64,000 nucleotides of DNA from Bradyrhizobium sp. Ash2021 (GTDB lineage Bacteria; Pseudomonadota; Alphaproteobacteria; Rhizobiales; Xanthobacteraceae), in NCBI RefSeq assembly GCF_031202265.1, contig NZ_CP100604.1:186001-250000 (forward strand). Direction: 5' to 3'. Below are positions 11,236 to 18,804 of this stretch, in pieces; within the stretch, counting starts at the first letter, position 1, and every line of letters starts with the position of its first letter. The translations under genes were made by a program, and so were the position numbers. The notes under the pieces were generated by a model. The model saw only the letters and a program-made list of their open reading frames with translations, was not told the origin of the DNA and did no database searches.

Positions 11236-12345
11236 ATGCTACGCCCAACCAAGCAGCTCGTATCTTTTTCCACCCGCCGTTCATTCCTGCGCTCAGGCCT
11301 GGCAGCGCCGGCCGTGATCGGCGCAAGTATGGCGGCCAACTCAATATCAACAGCGGCATTCGCCGAGGAGGATGATGATGGTCCGACGGTCGGGGACATC
11401 AGCATTCTCCGTTTCCTTGCCGCGCTCGAAATACTCGAAACCGATCTGTGGGAGCAGTACAACGAGCTCGGCGGCCTTAGGGACCAGGAAGAGCCGTCAG
11501 GCAGCGGGAACAAGCCCTACAGTGATCTGCTTGCGCAGATTGACGGTGATATGTCGCAATATATTCACGACAACACCGAGGACGAATTCACCCACTTCAA
11601 TTTCATCAATGAATATCTCAAATCGAAGCGCGCGACGCCCGTCAATCTCGAGCGATTCCGCACGCTTCAGGGCAGCATTGCCCAAGGCTCGTCGGGCAAG
11701 AAGCGCCTGACCAACCTCATGAACCTCACGGTCGACGCTTCCTGGTGGGGGCGCTATCGCAGCCGGGACGCCAATCCCGACCTCGGCGATACCACCTTTG
11801 CCAATCCGGTCCCGGGATTGCTCAAGGGCAAGTTTCCCGCAATCCCGAGGACCAATGACGACACGACAGACCCGAAGCATCTGCTCGCGATCGTCAACAC
11901 GGCCGCATTCCATTTCGGCACGATCGAGCAGGGCGGCAGCAGCCTCTATCCCGCCCTGGCGCAGCGCGTCTCGAGCGTGGAGGTGCTGCGCATATTGCTC
12001 AGCATCGGTCCGACGGAAACGATGCACTTCCAAGTATGGCACGACAAGGTGGGCAATATCACGAAGGTGACTGATCCGTTCAATGGGCTCACTTTCCCGG
12101 ATATGGCGACGTTCCAGGGAAACGAGGATCTGCAGGCCAATCTAATCATGCCGGAGCCCACCCACTTCCTGAGCCGCTCCCTTCCGGTCTGCTCGATCAT
12201 TCGCCCAACCGCGACGCGGGGAGCGGCGGCGGCAGCCGTTCGCGCGCTCACTGACGATGGATTGTTCATAGGTCAGCCAGTGGAATTCTTTACCGAACTC
12301 CACGAGCTGGCGGCGCATGCAGACGCGGCACAGCGCCGGCAATGA
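11236..12345 (+). CDS. Tat-exported ferritin-like domain protein
   Basis: The ATG at 11236, 10 bases after GAGGAG, gives STRRSFLRSGLAAPAVIGA, a strong twin-arginine signal with likely cleavage near AFA. The mature part begins with an acidic EEDDDGP tract and then four-helix-bundle-like segments: ISILRFLAALEILETDLWEQYNELGG with a Glu ligand candidate, DEFTHFNFINEYLKS (ExxH-like) and TETMHFQVWHDKVG. This pattern fits the ferritin-like proteins often found in sporadic distribution in Rhizobiales. Di-iron ligands were not confirmed by alignment. 369 aa; function unknown. Confidence 0.75.
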   Translation: MLRPTKQLVSFSTRRSFLRSGLAAPAVIGASMAANSISTAAFAEEDDDGPTVGDISILRFLAALEILETDLWEQYNELGGLRDQEEPSGSGNKPYSDLLAQIDGDMSQYIHDNTEDEFTHFNFINEYLKSKRATPVNLERFRTLQGSIAQGSSGKKRLTNLMNLTVDASWWGRYRSRDANPDLGDTTFANPVPGLLKGKFPAIPRTNDDTTDPKHLLAIVNTAAFHFGTIEQGGSSLYPALAQRVSSVEVLRILLSIGPTETMHFQVWHDKVGNITKVTDPFNGLTFPDMATFQGNEDLQANLIMPEPTHFLSRSLPVCSIIRPTATRGAAAAAVRALTDDGLFIGQPVEFFTELHELAAHADAAQRRQ

Positions 12346-12381
12346 ACCTGCCGGACCGCGGCGCGGCCGGGTGGAGTCCTG

Positions 12382-12417
12382 GAAGGGATATGACGGTAAA
12401 AACCGTCATATCCTTTC
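12382..12417 (+). terminator. Hairpin after the ferritin-like gene
   Basis: GGATATGACGGT pairs with ACCGTCATATCC around an AAAA loop, giving a stem of at least 12 bp that extends through near-matching GAAGG/CTTTC flanks. Only a short T run follows (CTTTC), so termination is likely but not certain. Confidence 0.65.
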
Positions 12418-12545
12418 AGGTGTCACGAGGCTTCGGCAGAGGGAATTCGCTGCGCCATTTCGTTTAGCGTAGCGGATATTTCTGCACTCGCCATCCGCCC
12501 AATCGATCGGATGATGTGGTGACCTTTTGATCCAGGATTAATTGG

Positions 12546-12631
12546 CCACCTCATCTCTATCATCGGCTCACCCGGCGCGGGCAAATCGATGCTGGCAGCG
12601 CGGCTGCCTTCGATATCGCCGCCGCCGTCGG
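12546..12631 (+). pseudogene. Decayed fragment of yifB (Mg-chelatase-like ATPase)
   Basis: About 85 bp closely match the Walker-A part of the intact yifB at 16241-16330: ATCGGCTCACCCGGCGCGGG, then CAAATCGATGCTGGCAGCGC and the following CGGCTGCCTTCGAT. Differences are scattered and include an indel near CGATATCGCC. Nothing recognisable of yifB lies on either side. It is a remnant of a second or earlier copy, about 3 kb upstream of the intact gene and on the same strand. Confidence 0.8.
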
Positions 12632-12745
12632 GCACTATTCGGCTTGAAGCAGCAAGAGGCCGCAGAACCCAACCCAAGGCTAGGGATGGCGCCCCGACTG
12701 GCGTAAGTGGAGATCATCCGCGAATCGCACGTCGGGAGAGTCCCA

Positions 12746-13063
12746 TTGGCTGACCAAACCACCACCAAACCGGCCGATCTCATCTATGAAGACACCGGCG
12801 CCCTGGCCCCGCTGGTCTATTTCGACATCGTCGGCGCCTACGGCACCATGAATGGCGCCGTCGAGGTGGAACTGGCGACCCGGATTCTCGTGCCCAAGCC
12901 GGACGGCAGCACCGAAGTGAAGTTCATCTCAAGCGGCCGGATCCGCTGCAGCCAAAACGCCGCCATCAATCTGCGCAACGGCCTCGATGCCGCGCTGAAG
13001 ATGCTGGAGCAGCCGCAGGCCACCAATACGGTGGTTGCTGTGGCGGGTTCGAGGCTGAACTGA
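12746..13063 (+). CDS. Conserved-looking hypothetical protein
   Basis: No family recognised. A TTG start at 12746 follows GGGAGAG at a good distance; a GTG at 12707 is the longer alternative. The 105-aa product begins MADQTTTKPADLIYEDTG and has a beta-rich middle (YFDIVGAYGTMNGAVEVELA, then VKFISSGRIRCS) and a helical end (INLRNGLDAALKMLEQ). Codon use is like the surrounding core genes, so it is probably a native gene rather than part of the scrap island downstream. Confidence 0.6.
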   Translation: MADQTTTKPADLIYEDTGALAPLVYFDIVGAYGTMNGAVEVELATRILVPKPDGSTEVKFISSGRIRCSQNAAINLRNGLDAALKMLEQPQATNTVVAVAGSRLN

Positions 13064-13443
13064 GGGCGGCGTACCTATCCGTGTAACGTTCGTGAGCGCA
13101 CACAGGGCCCAAACCCAGATTCGCAAGAAAGTGTAGATACTTAGCCCTGCAACTGATGGGCTTTCCCCAGAAATCCCCCACATTTAGTATTTATCATTCT
13201 ATTAACCGCTACGCCTTGACGGGCGATACGGAGTCATCCGAGACTTGCACCTGTTCGGCGCGAGTGTTTCGCGTTGGATGAACCAAATGAAGAAGCCGCC
13301 AAGGGCGGCAACCCAAAGCGGCTTCGTAGTCTGGTTCCGTATCAACCTCAGAGGGTCGACGACGGGCCTATCAGCACCCGAATCGTCCCATGATCCGGGA
13401 GACCGGTCAAGAGTCGGCCCTCGCATTGCCACGGAGATTTGGC
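13064..13443. other. Intergenic stretch, AT-richer
   Basis: About 380 bp with no convincing gene. An AT-rich patch (TTTAGTATTTATCATTCTAT, about 13181-13200) contrasts with the neighbourhood. A possible hairpin pairs GAAGCCGC near 13290 with GCGGCTTC near 13317. Confidence 0.45.
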
Positions 13444-13773
13444 ATGCGTGACTTGCTTGAAACGGCGATCAACGAGCGAAAGCTCGTTAAGATTTGGTAC
13501 GAACCCGGAACAAGGATGATCGAGTGTCATGCACTCGGTTATGGCTCAGCAGGGCAGGTCCTGCTGCGCGCCTTTCAGATCGACGGGGCCTCGGCATCGA
13601 ACGAGCACGTCAATTGGAAGCTGTTCCGGTTCGACCGAATGCGCGAGATCGGACTAACCGATATCGGCTTTGATGGTCCGCGTCCCGAGTACAAGCTGAA
13701 TGATCGCGCGATGACTCGCGGGATCATTTGCCAGCTTTCCCTGCTCCACACGTACACGGCCCCGGCGGCATAG
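13444..13773 (+). CDS. Small WYL-domain-like protein
   Basis: The 109-aa product (ATG at 13444, after ACGGAGA) begins LLETAINERKLVKIWYEPGT and continues HALGYGSAGQVLLRAFQIDG, then WKLFRFDRMREIGLTD. This is the order of a WYL-type ligand-binding domain (the xIWY, hHPhGLGxxxG-like and LFRLDRI-like blocks) without the usual DNA-binding domain. Such short proteins occur in mobile or defence-related islands. No partner is obvious; it sits between the hypothetical at 12.7 kb and the Panacea pair. Confidence 0.5.
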   Translation: MRDLLETAINERKLVKIWYEPGTRMIECHALGYGSAGQVLLRAFQIDGASASNEHVNWKLFRFDRMREIGLTDIGFDGPRPEYKLNDRAMTRGIICQLSLLHTYTAPAA

Positions 13774-13916
13774 CCGGCGCATTGTGAACCGCACAATCAG
13801 AGGCGTGGACCACGGCCCGCGTCGCCAATTTTGCTCGTGCTCTCTTGCCAAGGGTTTCGTTGAAGGGTTTTTCGTCGTCGTCCGTTTCAAGGTCGCGGGC
13901 GGCCTGCTTGAACCTT

Positions 13917-14204
13917 TCAAGCTGAGAAGTCTGGCGTTTCTGAATCATCGGCGATTTCAGCCCACTGTAGAATTACGTCATTGTCGTCTGTGATCGTGAA
14001 CGCCACTACCAACGGGGGTATGTACGCCTCGATCATGGCTGTTCGAGCATAGCGGATCTTGCACCAGTCGTTCTCAGTGAGCGGAAATCCAGGGTTCTGC
14101 ATAAGCGCTTCGATAATCGTTTCGAGCGCGTGATCTATGGCCCTATAGCCGCCGAGTCTTTCGACGCAAACTGCGAAGTATTCGCCTTCGATAATCTGAC
14201 GCAC
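13917..14204 (-). CDS. Candidate toxin paired with Panacea antitoxin
   Basis: A 95-aa protein (GTG start at 14204) whose start codon directly follows the TAA of the upstream Panacea gene, implying translational coupling. No family is recognised with confidence. The order IIEALMQNPGFPLTEN, RTAMIEAYIPPLVVAFTITD and VILQWAEIAD could fit a RelE/ParE-like fold. In known Panacea modules the toxin varies freely, so position is the main argument. Confidence 0.5.
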   Translation of the reverse strand: MRQIIEGEYFAVCVERLGGYRAIDHALETIIEALMQNPGFPLTENDWCKIRYARTAMIEAYIPPLVVAFTITDDNDVILQWAEIADDSETPDFSA

Positions 14205-14789
14205 TTATTGGCTGTTCCAGCCGTAGGTAGTCGCAAGCTTTAGAAGCTTCGCTTTTTGGCCTCTCCCTAAAGGCTCGTCCGACAAATATGCCAATTCGTA
14301 AGGCATAGGCTCGCCATCCTCACGCGATTTCCAAGCGGCTCCGTGCGAAATATCGCTAACTTCTGTTCCGGTCTTCTCCCAGTAGATCGAAATTGCCCGG
14401 TCCAGGTATTCCAAGTCCTGTAGGCTAAATAGATTGAGCACCGGCTTCTCTAGGGCAACGGGACGCTGCTCGTCGTGATTGCCCTGAGGGACGAGCTTTA
14501 TAGCCAATAGCCCCTCGGCCAGAAGATCGTTGAGAACGGGCAACATTTCCACAGGGGCTGGGCCCTGCCTTAAGCGTTGGTATTGTCGGCCTGTGACGGG
14601 CTGGCCCCTTTGGGCAAAGGAATCAAAGTCGGCTCGCCAAATGATCTTGTTCAGTTTCACCTTGCCGAAGAATGGGGCCGTCTCGCATTTCTGGGAGACA
14701 TACAGAACCGCCTCCCGAAGACGCCTCTGTCCACCGGGGAGTGGAACCTTCCAAGTTAGCTTTGGTCGAGCCGACGGGAGACTTGACAT
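14205..14789 (-). CDS. Panacea (SocA/DUF4065)-domain antitoxin-like protein
   Basis: 194 aa, ATG at 14789. The Panacea hallmarks are LREAVLYVSQKCETAPFFGKVKLNK, the family's LhKllyyad-like helix (here KLNKIIWRADF), then QPVTGRQYQRLRQGPAP (the G..y.a...GPv motif) and the C-terminal LSDEPLGRG plus ATTYGW. Panacea domains neutralise many unrelated toxins encoded beside them. Here the adjacent 95-aa gene is the candidate toxin. The pair lies in an island with other toxin-antitoxin debris. Confidence 0.75.
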   Translation of the reverse strand: MSSLPSARPKLTWKVPLPGGQRRLREAVLYVSQKCETAPFFGKVKLNKIIWRADFDSFAQRGQPVTGRQYQRLRQGPAPVEMLPVLNDLLAEGLLAIKLVPQGNHDEQRPVALEKPVLNLFSLQDLEYLDRAISIYWEKTGTEVSDISHGAAWKSREDGEPMPYELAYLSDEPLGRGQKAKLLKLATTYGWNSQ

Positions 14790-14798
14790 ATCGCGAAT

Positions 14799-14998
14799 CT
14801 ATATCGAATCCTGATTCGCTACTAGGGGGGCTAGACATTCTTCATTTGGTCGCCTTGTTTCAGCTGGGGAGTCCGAGCTATCCGTTAGCCGCTTTCCGAC
14901 CATGTCTTCGGCCTTATCCTGATCGAGCAGGCCAACGCAACGCGCACGAAAGTCAAACTCCGTCAGATAGCGGCGCAAATGCTTCTCCGCGTCACTGT
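14799..14998 (-). pseudogene. C-terminal remnant of an IS1595-family transposase
   Basis: On the minus strand the stretch reads DAEKHLRRYLTEFDFRARC followed by EDMVGKRLTDS. This resembles the C-terminal end of IS1595-type transposases (AEKHLHRYLxEFDFRYNxR ... GKRLTYR). The RYNxR segment has decayed and nothing of the catalytic DDE part is present. The break at its N-terminal side (about 14990) is exactly where the hicA fragment begins, so the element truncated hicA and then itself decayed. Confidence 0.7.
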
Positions 14999-15074
14999 TC
15001 CCCACCCCGAACGGGACATTCCGGTTGGGACACTGAAAAGTATTGAGAAGCAGTCAGGCCTGAAGCTGAGGTGA
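14985..15074 (+). pseudogene. hicA: Truncated hicA toxin gene (C-terminal part only)
   Basis: In frame just upstream of hicB lies RVTVPHPERDIPVGTLKSIE followed by KQSGLKLR and a TGA at 15072-15074. This is the C-terminal half of a HicA toxin (vPhP...GTLrsIlkqaGl). The N-terminal half with the GSH catalytic histidine is missing; upstream sequence is an antisense transposase remnant. The toxin is therefore predicted inactive. Confidence 0.75.
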
Positions 15075-15079
15075 GAGCC

Positions 15080-15478
15080 ATGCCTAACTACATCGGTCTT
15101 ATCCATAAGGACGCCGCCAGCCACTTTGGCGTTTCCTTTCCGGATTTTCCGGGCGTCGTCACCGCAGGCATCACCCTGGATGATGCGCGCGCCATGGCTG
15201 AGGAAGCTCTCGCTCTGCATATCGAAGGCTTGGTGGAGGACGAAGAAGCTGTCCCCGAGCCTTCGGCCCCGGAAGAGATTATGTCCGATCCGGACAACCG
15301 AACTGGCGTGGCTATTCTGGTTTCGATGAAGAGCGAGCAACCAAAAGCCGTTGGCGTCAACGTCACTTTGCCCGGAGATGTTCTGGAGCAGATTGACAAA
15401 TATGCGGAAGCTCACGGCTACACGCGATCAGGACTCCTGACGCAGGCAGCCAAAAAGCTGATGGCCGAAGCGGCTTGA
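15080..15478 (+). CDS. hicB: HicB family antitoxin, orphaned
   Basis: 132 aa from the ATG at 15080 (after GGTGAGAG). The N-terminal partial-RNase-H-like HicB domain is clear (YIGLIHKDAASHFGVSFPDF, then PGVVTAGITLDDARAMAEEA), followed by a linker and a C-terminal ribbon-helix-helix segment (GVNVTLPGDVLEQIDKYAEA, HGYTRSGLLTQAA). It follows the truncated hicA by 5 bp. The intact DNA-binding half means it may still act as a repressor, though its toxin partner here is broken. Confidence 0.88.
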   Translation: MPNYIGLIHKDAASHFGVSFPDFPGVVTAGITLDDARAMAEEALALHIEGLVEDEEAVPEPSAPEEIMSDPDNRTGVAILVSMKSEQPKAVGVNVTLPGDVLEQIDKYAEAHGYTRSGLLTQAAKKLMAEAA

Positions 15479-15480
15479 GA

Positions 15481-15512
15481 TAAAAGCCCCGATCGCTTTT
15501 GGGCCTTTTTGA
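15481..15512 (+). terminator. Probable terminator after hicB
   Basis: AAAAGCCCC ... GGGCCTTTTT forms an A-rich/T-rich stem of about 8 bp (one bulge) that ends in five T residues, directly after the hicB stop. Confidence 0.5.
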
Positions 15513-15610
15513 CTACTCCGCTGCTTTCGCGGGCTGCCTCAACATGTTCCCTTAATGTTCTTGCCAGCCTTCGAACCTTCCGCTACCCTCGATTGCGTTC
15601 GAGGGGCAGC

Positions 15611-17149
15611 ATGGTCCAACGCGTTTCCACCGTGGCTTTTGAGGGGATCGAGGCCCGCGCGGTCGACGTGCAGGTGCAGGTCGCGCCCGGGCTGCCCGCC
15701 TTTGCCATTGTCGGCCTGCCCGACAAGGCGGTTTCGGAGGCGCGCGAGCGGGTGCGCTCGGCGCTGATCGCCTCGGGGCTGGCGCTGCCGGCGCGGCGGA
15801 TCACCGTCAACCTGGCGCCGGCCGATTTACCGAAGGAAGGCAGCCATTACGATCTTCCGATCGCGCTCGGCCTGATGGCGGCCATCGGCGCGATCCCGCC
15901 CGACGCGCTTTCCGGCTTCACGGTATTGGGCGAACTCGGGCTCGATGGCTCGATCGCGCCGGTCGCGGGCGTGCTGCCGGCGGCGATCGGCGCCAATTCG
16001 CGCGACGAGGGGCTGATCTGTCCCGCGGCCTGCGGCTCGGAGGCGGCCTGGGCCAGCCCCGACATCCAGATCATCGCGGCAAAGTCGCTGATCCAGATCG
16101 CCAACCATTTTAAAGGCACCCAGGTGCTGTCGCGGCCGCAGCCGAGAGTGCATGAGCGCGAGGAGACGCTGCTCGATCTCCGCGACATCAAGGGTCAGGA
16201 GAGCGCCAAGCGCGCGCTCGAGATTGCGGCGGCCGGCGGGCATCATCTCTTGATGATCGGCTCGCCCGGCGCCGGCAAATCGATGCTGGCGGCGCGGCTG
16301 CCCTCGATCCTGCCGCCGCTGTCGCCGTCGGAACTGCTGGAGGTCTCGATGATCGCCTCCGTCGCCGGCGAAATCCGCGACGGCGCGTTGACCGCACGGC
16401 GGCCGTTCCGCTCACCCCATCATTCCGCCAGCATGGCCGCCCTGACCGGCGGCGGCATGCGCGCCAAACCCGGCGAGATCTCGCTGGCGCATCAGGGCGT
16501 GCTGTTCCTCGACGAATTGCCGGAGTTCGATCCGCGCGTGCTGGATTCGCTGCGTCAGCCGCTGGAGAACGGCGAGGTCGCGGTGTCCCGCGCCAATCAT
16601 CGCGTCACGTATCCGGCGCGCTTCATGCTGGTCGCGGCGATGAACCCGTGCCGCTGCGGCCATGCCTATGAACCCGGCTATTCCTGCAAGCGCGGCCGGA
16701 TCGACCGCTGCACCGCGGACTATCAGATGCGCATCTCGGGCCCGCTGATGGATCGCATCGATCTGCGCATCGAGGTGCCGGCGGTGACCGCCGCCGATCT
16801 GATCCTGCCGCCGCCGAGCGAAGGCTCCGCCGAAGTCGCCGCAAGAGTTGCCGCGGCGCGCGACATCCAGCTCGCGCGCTACGCCGCCGCCGGCATGCCG
16901 CATGTCCGCACCAATGCCGAGGCGCCGGCGTCGCTGTTGGAAACCATCGCGCAGCCCGACAGTCATGGCCAAAAACTGCTGCGCGACGCCGCCGAGACCA
17001 TGAAGCTGACCGCGCGCGGCTATCACCGCGTGCTGCGCGTCGCGCGCACGCTCGCCGATCTCGATGGCGCGGAAAAAATCGGCCGGCTGCATCTGGCGGA
17101 AGCGTTGTCGTATCGCGCGCTGGCGGAAGATTTGCGGCGCGCGGCGTAA
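15611..17149 (+). CDS. comM: YifB/ComM family Mg-chelatase-like AAA+ ATPase
   Basis: Hexameric helicase-like ATPase; the ComM branch promotes branch migration when incoming DNA is integrated during transformation. The start is ATG at 15611 (MVQRVSTVAFEGIEARAVDV), matching the family. N-terminal ChlI domain with LPAFAIVGLPDKAVSEARER, then Walker A GSPGAGKS, FRSPHHSASMAALTGGG, FLDELPEF (Walker B), VAAMNPCRCGH with zinc-type cysteines, and a C-terminal MCM-like domain. 512 aa. A decayed copy of its Walker-A region lies at 12546-12631. Confidence 0.95.
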   Translation: MVQRVSTVAFEGIEARAVDVQVQVAPGLPAFAIVGLPDKAVSEARERVRSALIASGLALPARRITVNLAPADLPKEGSHYDLPIALGLMAAIGAIPPDALSGFTVLGELGLDGSIAPVAGVLPAAIGANSRDEGLICPAACGSEAAWASPDIQIIAAKSLIQIANHFKGTQVLSRPQPRVHEREETLLDLRDIKGQESAKRALEIAAAGGHHLLMIGSPGAGKSMLAARLPSILPPLSPSELLEVSMIASVAGEIRDGALTARRPFRSPHHSASMAALTGGGMRAKPGEISLAHQGVLFLDELPEFDPRVLDSLRQPLENGEVAVSRANHRVTYPARFMLVAAMNPCRCGHAYEPGYSCKRGRIDRCTADYQMRISGPLMDRIDLRIEVPAVTAADLILPPPSEGSAEVAARVAAARDIQLARYAAAGMPHVRTNAEAPASLLETIAQPDSHGQKLLRDAAETMKLTARGYHRVLRVARTLADLDGAEKIGRLHLAEALSYRALAEDLRRAA

Positions 17150-17159
17150 ATCGTGCTCC

Positions 17160-17960
17160 GTCTGATGCCCACGAGCGTCGGTGGATGGTGCCACTGAACG
17201 ATCACCAGAGTCTTGCGTTCCAGATACAAAAAGCGGAAACATCCAGGTTGCGGTTGGTGCCCTATGGACTGCGCCGGACGCGCAGTCGCGAATTCGTCCT
17301 TCGGCACCACGCAAGCCGTCCCGGCGGGCCGCCCCGTCCACCCCGATATTTTGGCCGCGACAAATTGCCCGACGGGCAAATCAGTCCGCGCACCGAAAAC
17401 CTGTCCAGCCCCATTTGCAAAAATATTTCGCTTTGGCCGTCGGGCAAATCAGTGGTTTCTCTCCGCCCGTCTCACCCACTGAGGGGCGGATCGCGAGTCG
17501 TCACGAACGCGCGGTGAGATGCGGTGGACGCGGCAGCGTCGGCGCGCGAACTGATCGCAGGGCGGTTTTCCGTGAGCCATTCAGAGCGCGCAGACGAACG
17601 GCGCTGAAGCGTACGGCAAAACCGTGTGGTCCTGGCACCCGTTGCTGGTGTCAAGTTCGCGGAGGTCTTTGTTGGCCCGACCGGGTTCGGCGAAACCTTT
17701 AATCCGCTGACGACGGTGACAAGACGAATTCGTCGCCGGGGAGAGCACGGCATAAGCCGTAAAGCCATTGCGCGGGGGATGCCGGAGTGTCTCCGCTGAA
17801 CCTGTATGCTCGTGTGCGCATTTCTTTGTGCATCTTGCACACGAGACCGCGGGTGCAGCGCGCACCCGGCATTCCCTGCGCCCTCTTCTTGATGGGGGCG
17901 AGAGATTCCTTGCACCACTCGGGCGCATCGCGCCGCGGGATCGGGAAACTGCGTTTTGGA
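17160..17960. repeat. Non-coding dispersed repeat remnant with pseudo-coding appearance
   Basis: About 800 bp between comM and the small secreted protein. Both strands contain long but compositionally poor frames (Ser/Arg-rich, no plausible starts). Several translated strings (for example HTSIQVQRRHSGIP on the minus strand and DKLPDGQISPRTENLSSP on the plus strand) match, from memory, spurious proteins repeatedly annotated in Bradyrhizobium. A GACGGGCAAATCAG-type string occurs twice (about 17370-17385 and 17436-17452). Best read as decayed dispersed repeat DNA. Confidence 0.5.
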
Positions 17961-17962
17961 CC

Positions 17963-18046
17963 GTCATTGCGAGGAGCGAAGCGACGAAGCAGTCCATTCT
18001 TTCTTTGCGGCGCGATGGATTGCTTCGCTTCGCTCGCAATGACGGT
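17963..18046. repeat. Palindromic repeat (CGTCATTGCGAG...CGCAATGACGG family)
   Basis: CCGTCATTGCGAGGAGCGAA and AGCGACGAAGCAGTCCAT are mirrored by ATGGATTGCTTCGCTTCGCT plus CGCAATGACGG, forming a long imperfect hairpin. Relatives occur at 21062-21130 (partly degraded) and 61129-61248, so it is a repeat family within this window. Confidence 0.85.
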
Positions 18047-18186
18047 TCCTCAAGTGTCCCAGCTATTTGAAAATTGAATCCGAACTTCGCCATGCCCCAG
18101 CATAAACCCGGCGGTAACGAGTTTTGTTTACGCTCTGCCAACCATAAGCCCGTCGTCACGGGCCTATGTCGAGTGAGTAGCGTCCC

Positions 18187-18651
18187 ATGTTGCGTTTCAA
18201 GATTCTGGCCTCGGTTGTTCCGTTGGCCGTTACCGCCGTATTCGCGCGCGGCGAGTTGCTGCCGGGTCCAAAGCCCTGCATCGAGGTTGCCGGCACTTCG
18301 GTGCAGATCGCCCCGCTCGCCTGGCAAGCCCAGCTTCACGTCGGCTTCACCCGCGACCCACGGCTCGCGACCGTGCGGGTCCAGATTACCGACAACGTCA
18401 CCGACGCCGATTTCACCGTCATCGACGATATCGACGATGCCGAGGCCGGTGCCTGCGAAACCAGCGCGCTGCCCCAATTGGTCGCGATCTCGCAAAATCC
18501 GGCGGCGTCCGAGCCGCTCATCTACCTTTCGCAGGATGGACCCGCCGATTACCAGATTTTTGTGCGCTCGAGGACGTTTTCGGCGCGCGACGCCGCCGCG
18601 CTCATCGTCGGCGCCCGCGGCGGGCACCGCCTCACTGCGGCGTCCCTTTGA
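18187..18651 (+). CDS. Small secreted protein of unknown function
   Basis: 154 aa. The N-terminus MLRFKILASVVPLAVTAVFA is a signal peptide. The mature part is beta-rich (VEVAGTSVQIAPLAW-like, QLHVGFTRDPRLATVRVQIT, DADFTVIDDIDDAEAGACET), with two cysteines that could pair. No family recognised. The ATG at 18187 lacks a strong ribosome site. It is followed after 150 bp by the hybrid kinase gene on the same strand. Confidence 0.7.
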   Translation: MLRFKILASVVPLAVTAVFARGELLPGPKPCIEVAGTSVQIAPLAWQAQLHVGFTRDPRLATVRVQITDNVTDADFTVIDDIDDAEAGACETSALPQLVAISQNPAASEPLIYLSQDGPADYQIFVRSRTFSARDAAALIVGARGGHRLTAASL

Positions 18652-18804
18652 GCCGTTAACGTTTCATCAACCCTGTTCGCATCGCAAGGCGCAATCGCAG
18701 CCGCCTTCAAGCACTTTGCAAGTGTCGCCGACGCATCGTCTCCACAACATATAAAGCGGATCACACCGCCTCAATTTCGGGCGAGCATCTCAGGGACATT
18801 GGCG

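Noticed and set aside
17472..17918. 148-codon minus-strand protein with HTSIQVQRRHSGIP
   Set aside because: Composition and recurrence suggest a repeat-derived spurious frame, not a gene.
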